A stretch of 64,000 nt of DNA from Flagellimonas sp. MMG031 (GCF_040112705.1 NZ_CP157804.1:250501-314500); one strand, 5' to 3'. Counted from the stretch's first letter, positions 9,033 through 18,936 are shown. Notes: generated from the sequence alone by a model not told the origin. Numbers and translations: made by a program.

Positions 9033-10196
9033 ATGAATGATGTAACGGCCATATTAGATCAAATCCCCATCCGGTACGACCTTGCATCGCACATCATGCT
9101 CTTGGGCATAGTACAGGGGGTTTTCTTGGCCTTGGTCATCTTTTTAAGGGCAAAACGCGATTCGGCCATCATTTTCTTTGGTTGGTCCCTTTTGGTGCAG
9201 TGCCTCGTATTTTTGGACATCTACCTTTGCTACACCGGTTTGATGAAATACACGATGCACTTGAACGATTCAACCGAGTTTCTGGTGCTCTTGATTGCTC
9301 CAACTTTATACTTTTTCTTGTTTGCCCTATTGGAACGGAAGCCCATTGGCCCAAAAAAGCATTGGCCCCATTTTATACTCCCATTGCTCTACGTCATTTC
9401 ACAAGTGAACTTCTATACCAGTCCCATTGAAGTAAAAATCAATGCCTATCTCGGAGCTTACCATAGTGACTTGGGCTTTTTGGAAGTCCCGGGCACTATG
9501 GACTACTCATACCACCATATTAAAGACCAATTTCGATGGTTGGTCCTAATCAGCTTTGCATTTTATCTGATTTTGTCCCTTTTGTTAGTACTAAAGTCCC
9601 GAAAAAAGGGGTGGACCAAGGCCAAAAACATTAAAGTGGACAAGTACATGTTTTCAAGAAACACGGTTATTTTTTTCTTAGTGATCCTACTGACTATATT
9701 TATTATTTATCTCAATTTTGATGATGACGGTGGTGATCATATCATCGGAATCATACAAACTGCCACTATCTTTATCACCTCTTATTTCATACTTTCCGAA
9801 TCGCGCTTTTTTGAAAAATCTTGGATTGCCGATAAGTATGAGACCTTGTCGGGCACTTCCGTTCAATTCAGGACCCTTGAAGCATTTATCGAAGATTCCC
9901 AATATTACACCCATCAGGATATCAGCTTAAAAAAAATATCCGAGCAGCTGGATACCAATAGCAATACCATCTCCAGATTGATCAACTCCGAGACGGGCAA
10001 CAACTTCAACGATTACATCAACCAAAAACGGATTGCACTTGCACAAGTGAGGTTATTCCATCCAGAATTTCAGCAGCTCACGGTTGAGGCTATTGGTGAA
10101 TCGGTCGGGTTCAGGTCCAAATCAGCCTTTTACAGTGCTTTCAAAAAACATACAGGCCAATCCCCTTCCGCTTATATGAAGGAAAATAGAACTTAA
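9033..10196 (+). CDS. Membrane-anchored AraC-family transcriptional regulator
   Basis: 387 aa. About seven hydrophobic segments occupy residues 20-245 (starting LLGIVQGVFLALVIFL), followed by a C-terminal AraC double helix-turn-helix at about 285-385, including KKISEQLDTNSNTISRLIN and VGFRSKSAFYSAFKKHTG. This architecture (multi-pass sensor plus cytoplasmic AraC DNA-binding domain) is common in Bacteroidota. The ligand is unknown. It is divergent from the exported aminotransferase gene (78 bases between starts) and 90 bases upstream of the acyltransferase, so either is a plausible target. Confidence 0.88.
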   Translation: MNDVTAILDQIPIRYDLASHIMLLGIVQGVFLALVIFLRAKRDSAIIFFGWSLLVQCLVFLDIYLCYTGLMKYTMHLNDSTEFLVLLIAPTLYFFLFALLERKPIGPKKHWPHFILPLLYVISQVNFYTSPIEVKINAYLGAYHSDLGFLEVPGTMDYSYHHIKDQFRWLVLISFAFYLILSLLLVLKSRKKGWTKAKNIKVDKYMFSRNTVIFFLVILLTIFIIYLNFDDDGGDHIIGIIQTATIFITSYFILSESRFFEKSWIADKYETLSGTSVQFRTLEAFIEDSQYYTHQDISLKKISEQLDTNSNTISRLINSETGNNFNDYINQKRIALAQVRLFHPEFQQLTVEAIGESVGFRSKSAFYSAFKKHTGQSPSAYMKENRT

Positions 10197-10286
10197 TTCC
10201 TCCAGAATTGCAATTCAGGACATTTACGAGCTCCAAAAAATATGTGGTTTCCCCTATGCTCCACATCTTTGGAAAAAATTTTAGCA

Positions 10287-11441
10287 ATGGATTCTAGCAT
10301 TAGACGTTACGATTTGGATTGGCTTCGGGTGATTGTATTCGGCCTACTTATTTTTTACCACGTGGGGATGTTCTTTGTTCCTTGGGGATGGCATGTAAAA
10401 AACAACATTATTTACGATTGGCTGCGCTGGCCCATGCTGTTTTTAAACCAATGGCGATTGCCCATACTTTTCGTGATATCCGGAATGGGTACGTTTTATG
10501 CCCTGGGCAAACGCGGGATGGGAAAATTTATGTGGGAACGATTTCTGCGCTTGGGGATTCCTTTGGTGGTAGGTATGTTGCTTATTGTGCCCCCTCAAGT
10601 GTACGTGGAACGCTTGGCGGAGGGACAGTTTACGGGTTCCTATTGGGCATTCTTTTCAACAATTGCTTTTGATGGGGTGTATCCCGAAGGAAATTTAAGT
10701 TGGCATCACCTGTGGTTTTTGCCGTATTTGCTGGTTTTCTCGTGGGTCTTGGCCCCGCTTTTCGTCTATTTGAGGAACCACAGCACAAAATTCGTGGAAT
10801 GGGTTAAAAACATCATCCAAAAATCATGGGGCATTTACCTATTCGTGATTCCGCTTTATTTGGTGGAATCCTTGGTAGAACCATTTTTTCCCATTACCCA
10901 TGCTTTGGTGGATGACTGGTTTAATTTTATATTCAGCATCATTCTGTTTTTTTACGGCTTTGTTCTGGTCGCTACAGGAGATATCTTTTGGAATACCTTG
11001 GGCAGGATGAAGAAAAAAGCCCTTCTTTTAGGTATCGTAGGTTTTACGGGGCAGACCATCATCTGGTTATTTTTTGAAGATGGTTATGTGATTCACTTTA
11101 CCGAGGCCCTTCTGAAAGTGGTAAATATCTGGTCGTGGATCTTGGTGCTATTTGCCTACGCCGCCCAATACCTCAACAAGCCGAGCACTGGACTCGCCTA
11201 TGCCAACAGGGCCGTATACCCATTCTACATATTGCACCAGACCATCACGGTCTGCATTGGCTATCTTGTAATGGATTTGGATTTGGGGCTTGCCCCCAAG
11301 GCGTTGATCCTTGTTGCAGGTACCTTTGGACTGAGTTGGCTCATTTACGACTTGATTATCCTTCGGATACCCGTTCTACACCCACTTTTTGGACTTAAAA
11401 AGAGAAAGCACTCCAAAAAAGACTACAGCTTAACGATTTAA
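10287..11441 (+). CDS. Acyltransferase family 3 membrane protein
   Basis: 384 aa from ATG 10287, chosen because the typical N-terminus RRYDLDWLRVIVFGLLIFYHVGMF begins there (split here for description: RRYDLDWLR then a first membrane helix ending with YHVGMF) and a near-match -7 box (CATCTTTG) lies 15 bases upstream. About ten hydrophobic helices. The conserved LDWLR and the His of YHVG are the hallmarks of acyltransferase_3 (OpgC/OafA-like) enzymes, which transfer acyl or succinyl groups to periplasmic or surface glycans. No glycan locus is adjacent, so the acceptor is unknown. It follows the AraC regulator by 90 bases on the same strand. Confidence 0.87.
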   Translation: MDSSIRRYDLDWLRVIVFGLLIFYHVGMFFVPWGWHVKNNIIYDWLRWPMLFLNQWRLPILFVISGMGTFYALGKRGMGKFMWERFLRLGIPLVVGMLLIVPPQVYVERLAEGQFTGSYWAFFSTIAFDGVYPEGNLSWHHLWFLPYLLVFSWVLAPLFVYLRNHSTKFVEWVKNIIQKSWGIYLFVIPLYLVESLVEPFFPITHALVDDWFNFIFSIILFFYGFVLVATGDIFWNTLGRMKKKALLLGIVGFTGQTIIWLFFEDGYVIHFTEALLKVVNIWSWILVLFAYAAQYLNKPSTGLAYANRAVYPFYILHQTITVCIGYLVMDLDLGLAPKALILVAGTFGLSWLIYDLIILRIPVLHPLFGLKKRKHSKKDYSLTI

Positions 11442-11508
11442 CGTCAATTTATACAATTGGTGGCAAGGTATTTGCTAACTTTATAATTAGACCATTGCCT
11501 TAGTTGCC

Positions 11509-12171
11509 ATGAAAAAGAGTGTATTTGCTTTGTTAGGGGTTCTTTTGTTTGCCATGCCCATGCATGCGCAAGGTGACATTCCCACAACCCGGCCCTTAAA
11601 AATTGGCGATAATAATAAACTCGATGTCAAAACCAGCAACCAAGGCACTTTGCTAAGAATGCCTTCCGTATTGGACGAGAGCCTTACCTCCAAGAATGAG
11701 AAGCCCGGAGTTCAAATGTTGCCAGACAGGCAACTTGTTCAGGCAGGTCACGACATGGTCATCGACCCAAAGATCAAAGAAAAAAAGGAAAAAGGCTCCA
11801 ACGAATATTTTGGAGACCAATATTTGGGAGATTTCACTACCAAAGCCAAATTTGTGGGCATTGTGGCCCGCGACCACGAATATGTGGATGGTGACCGCAT
11901 CAAAATATATGTCAACGGTGAAGTTGTAGAATACAATCTGCTACTCGATGGTTCTTTCAAAGGGCTCAATCTGGATTTGGTGGAGGGTTTTAACCGTGTA
12001 GAGTTCGAAGCCTTGAACCAAGGTTCTTCTGGACCGAATACCGCACAGGTAGTAGTCACCGACGACAAGGGCGTGGTTATCCATAACAACCGCTGGAACC
12101 TCTCCACAGGTTCAAAGGCCAGTCTCATCATCGTTAAGGAAGAGGACACTGGCATCGAAAAAAACAACTAA
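11509..12171 (+). CDS. Secreted protein of unknown function
   Basis: 220 aa with a signal peptide MKKSVFALLGVLLFAMPMHAQ (cleavage likely after HAQ, about residue 21). The middle (about 95-205) is beta-rich with the segment VDGDRIKIYVNGEVVEYNL and VEGFNRVEFEALNQG, which reads like an Ig/carbohydrate-binding-type sandwich, but I do not recognise the family. No lipobox and no T9SS sorting domain, so periplasmic location is likely. It stops four bases before the convergent penicillin acylase gene. Confidence 0.7.
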   Translation: MKKSVFALLGVLLFAMPMHAQGDIPTTRPLKIGDNNKLDVKTSNQGTLLRMPSVLDESLTSKNEKPGVQMLPDRQLVQAGHDMVIDPKIKEKKEKGSNEYFGDQYLGDFTTKAKFVGIVARDHEYVDGDRIKIYVNGEVVEYNLLLDGSFKGLNLDLVEGFNRVEFEALNQGSSGPNTAQVVVTDDKGVVIHNNRWNLSTGSKASLIIVKEEDTGIEKNN

Positions 12172-12175
12172 GCCC

Positions 12176-14341
12176 TTACCTTTTACCGGGCGAGTAGGTC
12201 TCTTTTGCACGTTTGAGCACATCTTCTTTGTAATAAGCGGCATCTTTGAATTCCATATCGGCATAGCGCTGTGCCTGATCATTAAAATGTGGCGAATCCG
12301 GGTCGCCGCTCTGTCCACCGGCCAAAATGGTCTTCGCCTTAACTTTATCGCCAAACTCCACCGCCGCTACGAAGCTATTTCCCCGAGTACCGTAGATTTT
12401 TTTGGTATTGTTATCATATCGGGCGCCATAGGCAGCCAATGCCCCCCAAGTACCACTGGCAAAACCAATGGGAATGCTGGGTTTGGCATCATCAAAAGGT
12501 TGACGGATATCACCATTTAAACGTTGGTAACGATTGACCTCGCCCCAAGGCATTTTCCAAGTTCCAAAGTCGGACTCCAAATTACCCAAGGTCTCTTTGA
12601 GTAAGGCAAGCTTTTTATCGTCGTCCCAAGCATCTCCCCAATATTCCACCAATTCCATGGAATACATCCCTTCAGGCCTTTCCGCCTTCGCATAACAAAG
12701 GGTTCCATAATAGTGCGCCAGTGTCATTGCAATGGATTCTTTGGATGTGGTATAGTCCCAATTCCGAAGTGTGTCGATAGCTTCCTGTAATGCTGGGTCC
12801 GGATTATTGTCATACGCCCTAACCAAACCAGGAATCAATGCTTCAAAAGCAGGCAAATAGGAGTCGTGGGCCAGCTCAATCAAACTGTCCAAAGTGTATC
12901 CGCTTCTTCCTGTTAAAAGTTGAATGGCATGGATACCCCTAAAATTTTCTTGGTCCCGGGACATGTAATTGGGATAGTCCTTCCGCTTGGGACTGTACTC
13001 CAAAGCAGAAGTATAAGGGGTAGAGTTACAATTTTGAATCCAACCATTGGCTGGATTGAGTACCAATATATTTTCATCCACCGTATGCAATCCTTGCCAA
13101 TCTGTTTTGGGATTGCTACCATCCACAGGCTCAGTGTAATCAAAAATGGTATCGCGCTTGGGCACAAAATTCCCATGGAAATAGGCAATATTACCTTCGG
13201 CATCCGCATAAACCGTATTATTGGAAGAATTGGTCCGTATATCCATCATGTTGCGAAAACCTTCATAACCGTCTTGCTTGGTTCGGATATAGGACTGTTC
13301 CAACGCCTTGACCGGTTCCCACATCATGGCCGAAGCGGTCCATTGGTCATCCACTTGATGTGTAATCGGTCCGTGATGGGTTCGGTACATGGGGAATGTT
13401 CTTTCTTTCATGGCCTCCCCTTCCTTATATTTTAGGGTGATGGTTGTGGAATCCACAGGTCGTAATTCTTCTCCATATTGATAGAACAGCTTGCCATCGT
13501 TCTTTACAATGGTCTCCTTAAACTCGTCCATTACATCGGTATAGGTCGAGGTATGCATCCAACCGGTCTTTTCATTGAAGCCCTGATACACAAAAAACTG
13601 CCCCCATGTTACAGCTCCGTAGGCGTTCAATCCCTCTTCGCTCACCACATGCACTTCGCCCCTAAAATAAAAGGAGGTATGGGGATTGATCAAGAGCATG
13701 GCATTACCGGATTCGGTCAAATCACCGGAAATGGCGATTCCATTAGAACCTTGGGGTTCTTCCATTTCAGCTTCCTTTTTGAGTTGCAGGGCCTCCATCT
13801 TGGTTAGTTCCATCCCACTTTCATAAAAACTTTTGATTTTTCGTGTGGAAATACGTTCAATATCCCCTCCTATGGAGCCTTCGCTAAAATACATCGGCAT
13901 CCATGGCTCAAAACGGGTCAGCAGTTTTGGTTTCACCTCAGGATGAGTGTGTAGGTAATAATTGATACCATCCGCAAAGGCATCGCACAGCTCCTTGAGC
14001 CACTCGGGACTATTTCTGTAATTGGCCTTGGCCTCTTCTTCGGTCATGAACATTTTTGCCCGAAGGTCGCTGTACAGCGCATCCTCGCCTTCCACTTCGG
14101 CCAATCGGCCCGTGGCCCAAATATAGTTTTGTTCCACCCGGTTAAAATCATCTTCGCATTGGGCATACAACAAGCCAAAAACCGCATCGGCATCTGTTTT
14201 TCCATAGATGTGGGGAACCCCAAAATCATCACGGATAATGGTAATGTTCTCAGCTTGGGCCTCCCATTGTTCCACCTCGGTTTGAGGAGATGGGGAACAG
14301 GATATAAATATCAGGATGGCGGCGAATAGTAAGTTTCTCAT
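12176..14341 (-). CDS. Penicillin acylase family lipoprotein (N-terminal nucleophile hydrolase)
   Basis: 721 aa; signal peptide with lipobox (FISC, Cys15). The family starts with ITIIRDDFGVPHIYG at about residues 33-47 (alpha chain). The autoprocessing site is probably Gly-Ser in GSNGIAISG near residue 198, making that Ser the N-terminal nucleophile of the beta chain; NPHTSFYF and the GWMHTST segment follow as in acyl-homoserine-lactone and aculeacin-type acylases. Such enzymes cleave amide-linked acyl chains in the periplasm; the substrate (AHL, peptide or beta-lactam) cannot be read from sequence. Length is usual for the family. Stand-alone gene. Confidence 0.9.
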   Translation of the reverse strand: MRNLLFAAILIFISCSPSPQTEVEQWEAQAENITIIRDDFGVPHIYGKTDADAVFGLLYAQCEDDFNRVEQNYIWATGRLAEVEGEDALYSDLRAKMFMTEEEAKANYRNSPEWLKELCDAFADGINYYLHTHPEVKPKLLTRFEPWMPMYFSEGSIGGDIERISTRKIKSFYESGMELTKMEALQLKKEAEMEEPQGSNGIAISGDLTESGNAMLLINPHTSFYFRGEVHVVSEEGLNAYGAVTWGQFFVYQGFNEKTGWMHTSTYTDVMDEFKETIVKNDGKLFYQYGEELRPVDSTTITLKYKEGEAMKERTFPMYRTHHGPITHQVDDQWTASAMMWEPVKALEQSYIRTKQDGYEGFRNMMDIRTNSSNNTVYADAEGNIAYFHGNFVPKRDTIFDYTEPVDGSNPKTDWQGLHTVDENILVLNPANGWIQNCNSTPYTSALEYSPKRKDYPNYMSRDQENFRGIHAIQLLTGRSGYTLDSLIELAHDSYLPAFEALIPGLVRAYDNNPDPALQEAIDTLRNWDYTTSKESIAMTLAHYYGTLCYAKAERPEGMYSMELVEYWGDAWDDDKKLALLKETLGNLESDFGTWKMPWGEVNRYQRLNGDIRQPFDDAKPSIPIGFASGTWGALAAYGARYDNNTKKIYGTRGNSFVAAVEFGDKVKAKTILAGGQSGDPDSPHFNDQAQRYADMEFKDAAYYKEDVLKRAKETYSPGKR

Positions 14342-14388
14342 AAGTTAGTTTGAAAAGGTATTAAAGGTTCAATTTGATAAGACCACTT

Positions 14389-14472
14389 TTATTTTTTCTT
14401 TTTAAAGATTGCAAAAAGAACCACCATTCCAACTATAAACCCTAAAATGAAAATCACAAAAGGATTAGCCAT
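14389..14472 (-). CDS. Possible 27-aa single-pass membrane microprotein
   Basis: A short frame ATG (14472) to TAA (14389) in the 185-base gap between two genes. The product begins MANPFVIFILGFIVG, is one hydrophobic helix of about 20 residues and ends in four lysines, a positive-inside stop-transfer pattern. No clear ribosome-binding site, which is usual in this phylum. It would be co-directional with both neighbours (TPM protein upstream, penicillin acylase downstream). Coding status is an inference from the well-formed membrane topology. Confidence 0.4.
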   Translation of the reverse strand: MANPFVIFILGFIVGMVVLFAIFKKKK

Positions 14473-14526
14473 AATAATTGATGGTGTTAAATTTAGTTGT
14501 TGGAAAATACAGAAATTAAACCACAA

Positions 14527-15570
14527 TTACCAACTTCCACTGGCCCCACCACCTCCAGAACTGCCGCCACCTCCGGAAAAACTACTGGATGAGCTTCTTC
14601 CCCCAGAACTAGAACCAAAAGAATGGGTTCCAGATGATGAAAAGGTTTTCTTCATATAGGCCTTATCCGATTTCAACAGGGAAAGTTTAAACCCTTCGTC
14701 TCCTTTTCTCTTGATTTTTAGAATCACCAATATAATGGTCAAAACCCCAAAGGCCAATAGTCCGGAAAGTACCAAAATCCCAACACTTACTCCATTTTCG
14801 AGAAGCACCTCTTCAAACCCCAAGATCATCGCCATAAAAAATAGCGGCATCCCCATAAAAACAAGTCCAAAAACCATGGGAAACGACATGAAAATGGCCA
14901 TAAAAATGCCTCGAACCACGGCCAACTTTCCAGTGAATATGCCCCGCAAAATTTCAATTAGAGTGGAATAGCCCTTATAAAAAACAAATGCGCCAGCGGC
15001 GACGAACATCAACAAGAACAGGCTGATCAATCCCAATAACCACCATGGCATTTCCTCCTCCTCGGCGATTTCTGCCTTAAATTCCTCCAACGCTTCCGGG
15101 TGTTTTAAAAAATCAATGATTTGATCGGTGGCCAGATCCAGTCCACCATAATAATCTTCCTCTTTGAATTTCGGTATCATGGTATTGCGGATGATTCGTG
15201 AGGCAACCGCATCCGTGATGTAGGATTCCAATCCGTAGCCCACCTCAATCCGAACTTCCCGGTCCAGTTTGGAGAAAAGAATCAAAATACCATTGTCCTT
15301 GCCCTCCTGTCCCAATTTGTTTTTGTTGAACACTTCAAACGCATACCCCTCAATGGTTTCGTTGCCCAATGCATCTATGGTCAAAATCACCAATTGGTTG
15401 CTGGTTTCCGATTCAAATTGATAGAGTTTTGTATCAAGCTCTTCCAATTCGGACTGGGCAAAAATCTGGGCTTTGTCTGTTACGATTTCGGTTAAAGTAG
15501 GGTACGTTCCTTGCGCATAAGACAAGGAGCTCATTAAAAACAACAGGATCAGATGTAGTGATTTGGGCAT
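14527..15570 (-). CDS. TPM-domain membrane protein with Gly/Ser-rich tail (YgcG family)
   Basis: 347 aa. Signal peptide ending SLSYAQ (about residue 20), then a TPM domain at about 25-165: VTDKAQIFAQSELEELDTKL, NQLVILTID, NGILILFSK and the GYGLE segment. Two or three membrane helices follow (about 178-290), and the last 40 residues are almost only Ser and Gly with a GGGGSSGGGG-type tail. TPM domains are named after proteins of photosystem II repair and occur in many envelope proteins; the molecular role in bacteria is unclear. The low-complexity tail is characteristic of this family and not a sign of error. Confidence 0.85.
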   Translation of the reverse strand: MPKSLHLILLFLMSSLSYAQGTYPTLTEIVTDKAQIFAQSELEELDTKLYQFESETSNQLVILTIDALGNETIEGYAFEVFNKNKLGQEGKDNGILILFSKLDREVRIEVGYGLESYITDAVASRIIRNTMIPKFKEEDYYGGLDLATDQIIDFLKHPEALEEFKAEIAEEEEMPWWLLGLISLFLLMFVAAGAFVFYKGYSTLIEILRGIFTGKLAVVRGIFMAIFMSFPMVFGLVFMGMPLFFMAMILGFEEVLLENGVSVGILVLSGLLAFGVLTIILVILKIKRKGDEGFKLSLLKSDKAYMKKTFSSSGTHSFGSSSGGRSSSSSFSGGGGSSGGGGASGSW

Positions 15571-15692
15571 GATTAGTGGTCTGGTTTAGATGCCTAAATA
15601 TAACATTTGTAGGCTTTTACACGATTAAAAAAATCAAGATTCGGCATCCCTCCCAATTTGCCGTAACTTGCACCCTCTTTCGAAAAGCTGCT

Positions 15693-17429
15693 ATGTCCAA
15701 CAAAAAAGTAAGTATCCTCACCGCATTTAAAACCATTATTTGGCCCAAACGCAAATTGGTGCTTCTTGGTCTTTTGCTCATCGCCATTAGCAAGGCGGCC
15801 AGTTTTGTGGCTCCAATTGCATCCAAACACCTTATTGATGATGTTATTGTGAACAAAGATGTGGACATGCTGAAATATCTGGTGGCAGGGGTCATGTTCG
15901 CCATTTTTGTACAGGCGGTCACTTCTTTTTTGTTGACGAAAATATTGAGCGTGCAGGCACAGTATCTGATTTCCGAGCTTCGAGCACAGGTACAGAAAAA
16001 GGTGTTGGCCCTGCCCGTCCGATTCTTTGACAATGCAAAATCCGGAGCGCTCGTTTCTCGTATCATGTCCGATGTGGAAGGTGTACGGAACCTCATCGGC
16101 ACGGGTTTGGTGCAACTGGTGGGAGGCATCATTACGGCAGTGGTTTCCCTTATCTTGCTTATGGACATCAGTGTATTCATGACCTTGTTCACCTTTATCC
16201 CGTTGACCATTTTCGCCATTATCGCATTAAAGGCTTTTAAGATCATTCGGCCCATTTTTAGGAACCGTGGGAAAATCAATGCAGAAGTCAAAGGTAGATT
16301 GACAGAAACCTTGGGTGGAATCCGTGTCATTAAAGGGTTCAACGCGGAAAAGCAGGAAGAAGAAGTGTTTGAAGTCGGGGTGGAACGCCTGTATGAAAAC
16401 GTAAAAAAGAGCTTGACCACCACCGCTTTTATGACGAGTTCGTCCACCTTTTTATTGGGTGTGGCAACCACCAGTGTTATGGGTTTTGGCGGCTATAAAA
16501 TCATACAGGATACGCTTACCGTAGGTGAATTTGTGGAATTCACGGTGCTATTGGGTTTGATGATCGCCCCCATCGTTCAAATGAGCAGTGTGGGAAGTCA
16601 ACTTACGGAAGCCTTGGCAGGCTTGGACCGTACCGAAGAACTGATGAACCTGGAAAAGGAGTCCGATGAGGAAAACCGCACCATAGTATTAGATCATGTT
16701 GAAGGACGAATGTCTTTCTCCGATGTGCGCTTTTCCTATGAAGCGGATAAAGAAGTGTTGCACGGCATCAGTTTTGATGTAGCTCCAGGGCAAGTGATTG
16801 CCTTGGTCGGTAGTTCCGGCTCAGGTAAATCCACCATTGCAGGCTTGGCGGCCAGTTTCCTTAATCCTGATTCGGGCACCATCACCATTGATGGGCACGA
16901 TTTGTCCAAAGTAAACCTAAACAGTTTTCGCCAACATTTAGGGGTGGTATTACAGGATGATTTTTTGTTTGAGGGCACTATTCGGGAGAACATTTTGTTT
17001 CCCAGGCCCAATGCCAGTGAGGAAAAATTGATGGAAGCGGTAAAAGCGGCTTACGTGGATGAATTTACCGACCGTTTTGACAAAGGATTGGACACCCTGA
17101 TCGGAGAACGTGGGGTAAAGCTATCTGGAGGTCAGCGCCAACGGATTGCCATTGCGCGAGCCATATTGGCCGACCCAAAAATATTGGTCTTGGACGAAGC
17201 TACCTCTAGTTTGGATACGGAATCCGAAGCCTTGATCCAAAAAAGTTTGGGCGAACTCACCAAGGGCAGAACCACCTTTGTGATTGCGCACCGACTGAGC
17301 ACCATCCGCAAAGCGGACCAAATTTTAGTGATTGAAAATGGTCATATCTTGGAACAGGGTACCCACGAAACATTGATTGCTTCCGAAGGAAGATATTACA
17401 ATCTCTTTACGTACCAAGCGAGGATCTAA
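15693..17429 (+). CDS. ABC exporter, fused permease-ATPase (MsbA-like)
   Basis: 578 aa from ATG 15693; 39 extra in-frame codons upstream are non-conserved. Six-helix type I exporter membrane domain (residues about 20-320), then an ATPase domain with all motifs intact: Walker A GSSGSGKST, Q-loop VVLQDDFLFEG, signature LSGGQRQR, Walker B LVLDEATSSLD and H-loop VIAHRLS. It is a homodimer-type half transporter; MsbA-like lipid A or lipid export is the usual assignment in Bacteroidota, but drug efflux is possible. Its stop overlaps by four bases the stop of the opposite-strand ferredoxin. Confidence 0.9.
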   Translation: MSNKKVSILTAFKTIIWPKRKLVLLGLLLIAISKAASFVAPIASKHLIDDVIVNKDVDMLKYLVAGVMFAIFVQAVTSFLLTKILSVQAQYLISELRAQVQKKVLALPVRFFDNAKSGALVSRIMSDVEGVRNLIGTGLVQLVGGIITAVVSLILLMDISVFMTLFTFIPLTIFAIIALKAFKIIRPIFRNRGKINAEVKGRLTETLGGIRVIKGFNAEKQEEEVFEVGVERLYENVKKSLTTTAFMTSSSTFLLGVATTSVMGFGGYKIIQDTLTVGEFVEFTVLLGLMIAPIVQMSSVGSQLTEALAGLDRTEELMNLEKESDEENRTIVLDHVEGRMSFSDVRFSYEADKEVLHGISFDVAPGQVIALVGSSGSGKSTIAGLAASFLNPDSGTITIDGHDLSKVNLNSFRQHLGVVLQDDFLFEGTIRENILFPRPNASEEKLMEAVKAAYVDEFTDRFDKGLDTLIGERGVKLSGGQRQRIAIARAILADPKILVLDEATSSLDTESEALIQKSLGELTKGRTTFVIAHRLSTIRKADQILVIENGHILEQGTHETLIASEGRYYNLFTYQARI

Positions 17430-17758
17430 GCTTCTTCGGGAGCCAGTTCTACCTCCAGACCGTCCAAATCCTCGGTAATGTGGATTTGACAGCCCAAGCG
17501 GCTATTGTCCTTTACAAAAAAGGCTTCGGCCAACATGGCTTCTTCGTCATCAGACTTTTCAGGCAGCTGATGGTCCGACTGAATATAACACTGGCATGAG
17601 GCGCACATGGCCATACCACCACAAATACCGATGGTTCCTTCTGGAGCCAATTCGTACGAACGAACCACTTCCATGAGGTTCATGTTCATATCGGTAGGGG
17701 CATCCACTTCGTGTGCAACACCTTCCCGGTCAATTATTTTTAATTTGATATCGCTCAT
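17426..17758 (-). CDS. 2Fe-2S ferredoxin, adrenodoxin type
   Basis: 110 aa. Cluster cysteines Cys46, Cys52, Cys55 and Cys90 in GICGGMAMCASC and RLGCQI follow the adrenodoxin spacing C-x5-C-x2-C-x(about 35)-C. A cytoplasmic one-electron carrier, probably reduced by the ferredoxin-NADP reductase encoded 56 bases upstream on the same strand, with which it likely forms a redox pair. The acidic surface (EKSDDEEAMLAEA, TEDLDG) fits docking to a reductase. Part of a minus-strand Fe-S cluster run with Nfu and Mrp. Confidence 0.92.
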   Translation of the reverse strand: MSDIKLKIIDREGVAHEVDAPTDMNMNLMEVVRSYELAPEGTIGICGGMAMCASCQCYIQSDHQLPEKSDDEEAMLAEAFFVKDNSRLGCQIHITEDLDGLEVELAPEEA

Positions 17759-17814
17759 ACCTCGTCGAGAACCTTTGTATACAGTTCCGCTATCTATTTA
17801 AATTGCACTTATAC

Positions 17815-18873
17815 TTAGTCGATTGCTTTCACCACAGCTTTCGGGGCCTCTTTCTTGCTTCCATCGAAACCGGTTACGCCACCAACGGTGGTATACTTCA
17901 TCACGTATTTTTTATCTGGATGGATTTTTTGGTAGGCACTTTGGCACATCAAGGTCGCTTCGTGGAACCCGCACAAGATCAATTTCAACTTGCCCGGATA
18001 GGTATTCACATCACCGATGGCGTAAATCCCAGGAATATTAGTCTGATAATCATAGGTGTTGTCCACCTTGATGGCATTTTTTTCAATCTCCAACCCCCAG
18101 TTGGCTATCGGCCCCAATTTTGGGGACAATCCGAAAAGGGGGATAAAAAAATCAACGGCTATATCGGTTTCTTCGGAAGTATTGGTGTTTTGTACGGTTA
18201 CTTTTTCCAAGCTATCCTCCCCTTTTAGGGCAACTACTTCTGCTGGGGTAATCAGATTGATTTTGCCTTCATTTTTGAGGTGCTGTACCTTCTCTACGGA
18301 ATCCAATGCTCCCCGGAACTCGTTCCGACGGTGTACCAAGGTGACTTCTTCGGCAACATCGGCCAAAAAGATGGACCAATCCAAGGCGGAATCTCCCCCT
18401 CCTGCAATCAGTACTTTTTTACCCCGATAGATTTCCGGCTCCCTGATCATATAGGCTACACCGTTATCTTCATATTTTTCCAGATTTTCCAACAGTGGCT
18501 TTCTGGGCTCAAAACTGCCCAAACCACCTGCGATGGCCACTACTGGCGCGTGGTGCTTGGTCCCTTTGTTGGTAGTGACGATAAAAGTGCCATCATCCAA
18601 TTTTTCGATGGTCTCTGCACGCTCACCCAAGGTGAAACCAGGCTGAAAGGGCTTGATCTGTTCCATCAAATTGTCTACCAAGTCGCCTGCCAATACTTCG
18701 GGGAATCCAGGGATATCGTAAATGGGCTTTTTGGGATATATTTCCGAGCATTGTCCACCAGCTTGCGGCAAGGCATCAATCAAATGGCACTTTAGCTGCA
18801 ACAGGCCAGCTTCAAAAACAGCAAAGAGACCCGTAGGTCCCGCTCCAATTATCAGAATATCTGTTTTGATCAT
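17815..18873 (-). CDS. Ferredoxin--NADP reductase, thioredoxin-reductase-like type
   Basis: 352 aa from ATG 18873 (a TTG two codons earlier is possible). FAD motif IIGAGPTGLFA at about 7-17, NADP motif LIAGGGDSALDW near 160, the VHRRNEFR segment that recognises NADPH phosphate, and the C-terminal FAD motif GIYAIGDVNTYPGKLKLI. There is no redox-active CxxC in the NADPH domain, which separates it from thioredoxin reductase and fits the YumC-type ferredoxin/flavodoxin-NADP reductase. Predicted job: electron transfer between NADPH and the adjacent 2Fe-2S ferredoxin in Fe-S assembly or biosynthesis. Confidence 0.9.
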   Translation of the reverse strand: MIKTDILIIGAGPTGLFAVFEAGLLQLKCHLIDALPQAGGQCSEIYPKKPIYDIPGFPEVLAGDLVDNLMEQIKPFQPGFTLGERAETIEKLDDGTFIVTTNKGTKHHAPVVAIAGGLGSFEPRKPLLENLEKYEDNGVAYMIREPEIYRGKKVLIAGGGDSALDWSIFLADVAEEVTLVHRRNEFRGALDSVEKVQHLKNEGKINLITPAEVVALKGEDSLEKVTVQNTNTSEETDIAVDFFIPLFGLSPKLGPIANWGLEIEKNAIKVDNTYDYQTNIPGIYAIGDVNTYPGKLKLILCGFHEATLMCQSAYQKIHPDKKYVMKYTTVGGVTGFDGSKKEAPKAVVKAID

Positions 18874-18936
18874 ATACAAGAGGTTTTGGCACGCAACTTA
18901 CTGCTTGCCTCAAAAAAGATTTATGATTTTAATCAG

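Noticed and set aside
15617..16471. 284-codon open frame antisense to the MsbA-like ABC gene
   Set aside because: Low-complexity composition mirroring the membrane-domain codons; the plus-strand frame has complete ABC motifs.
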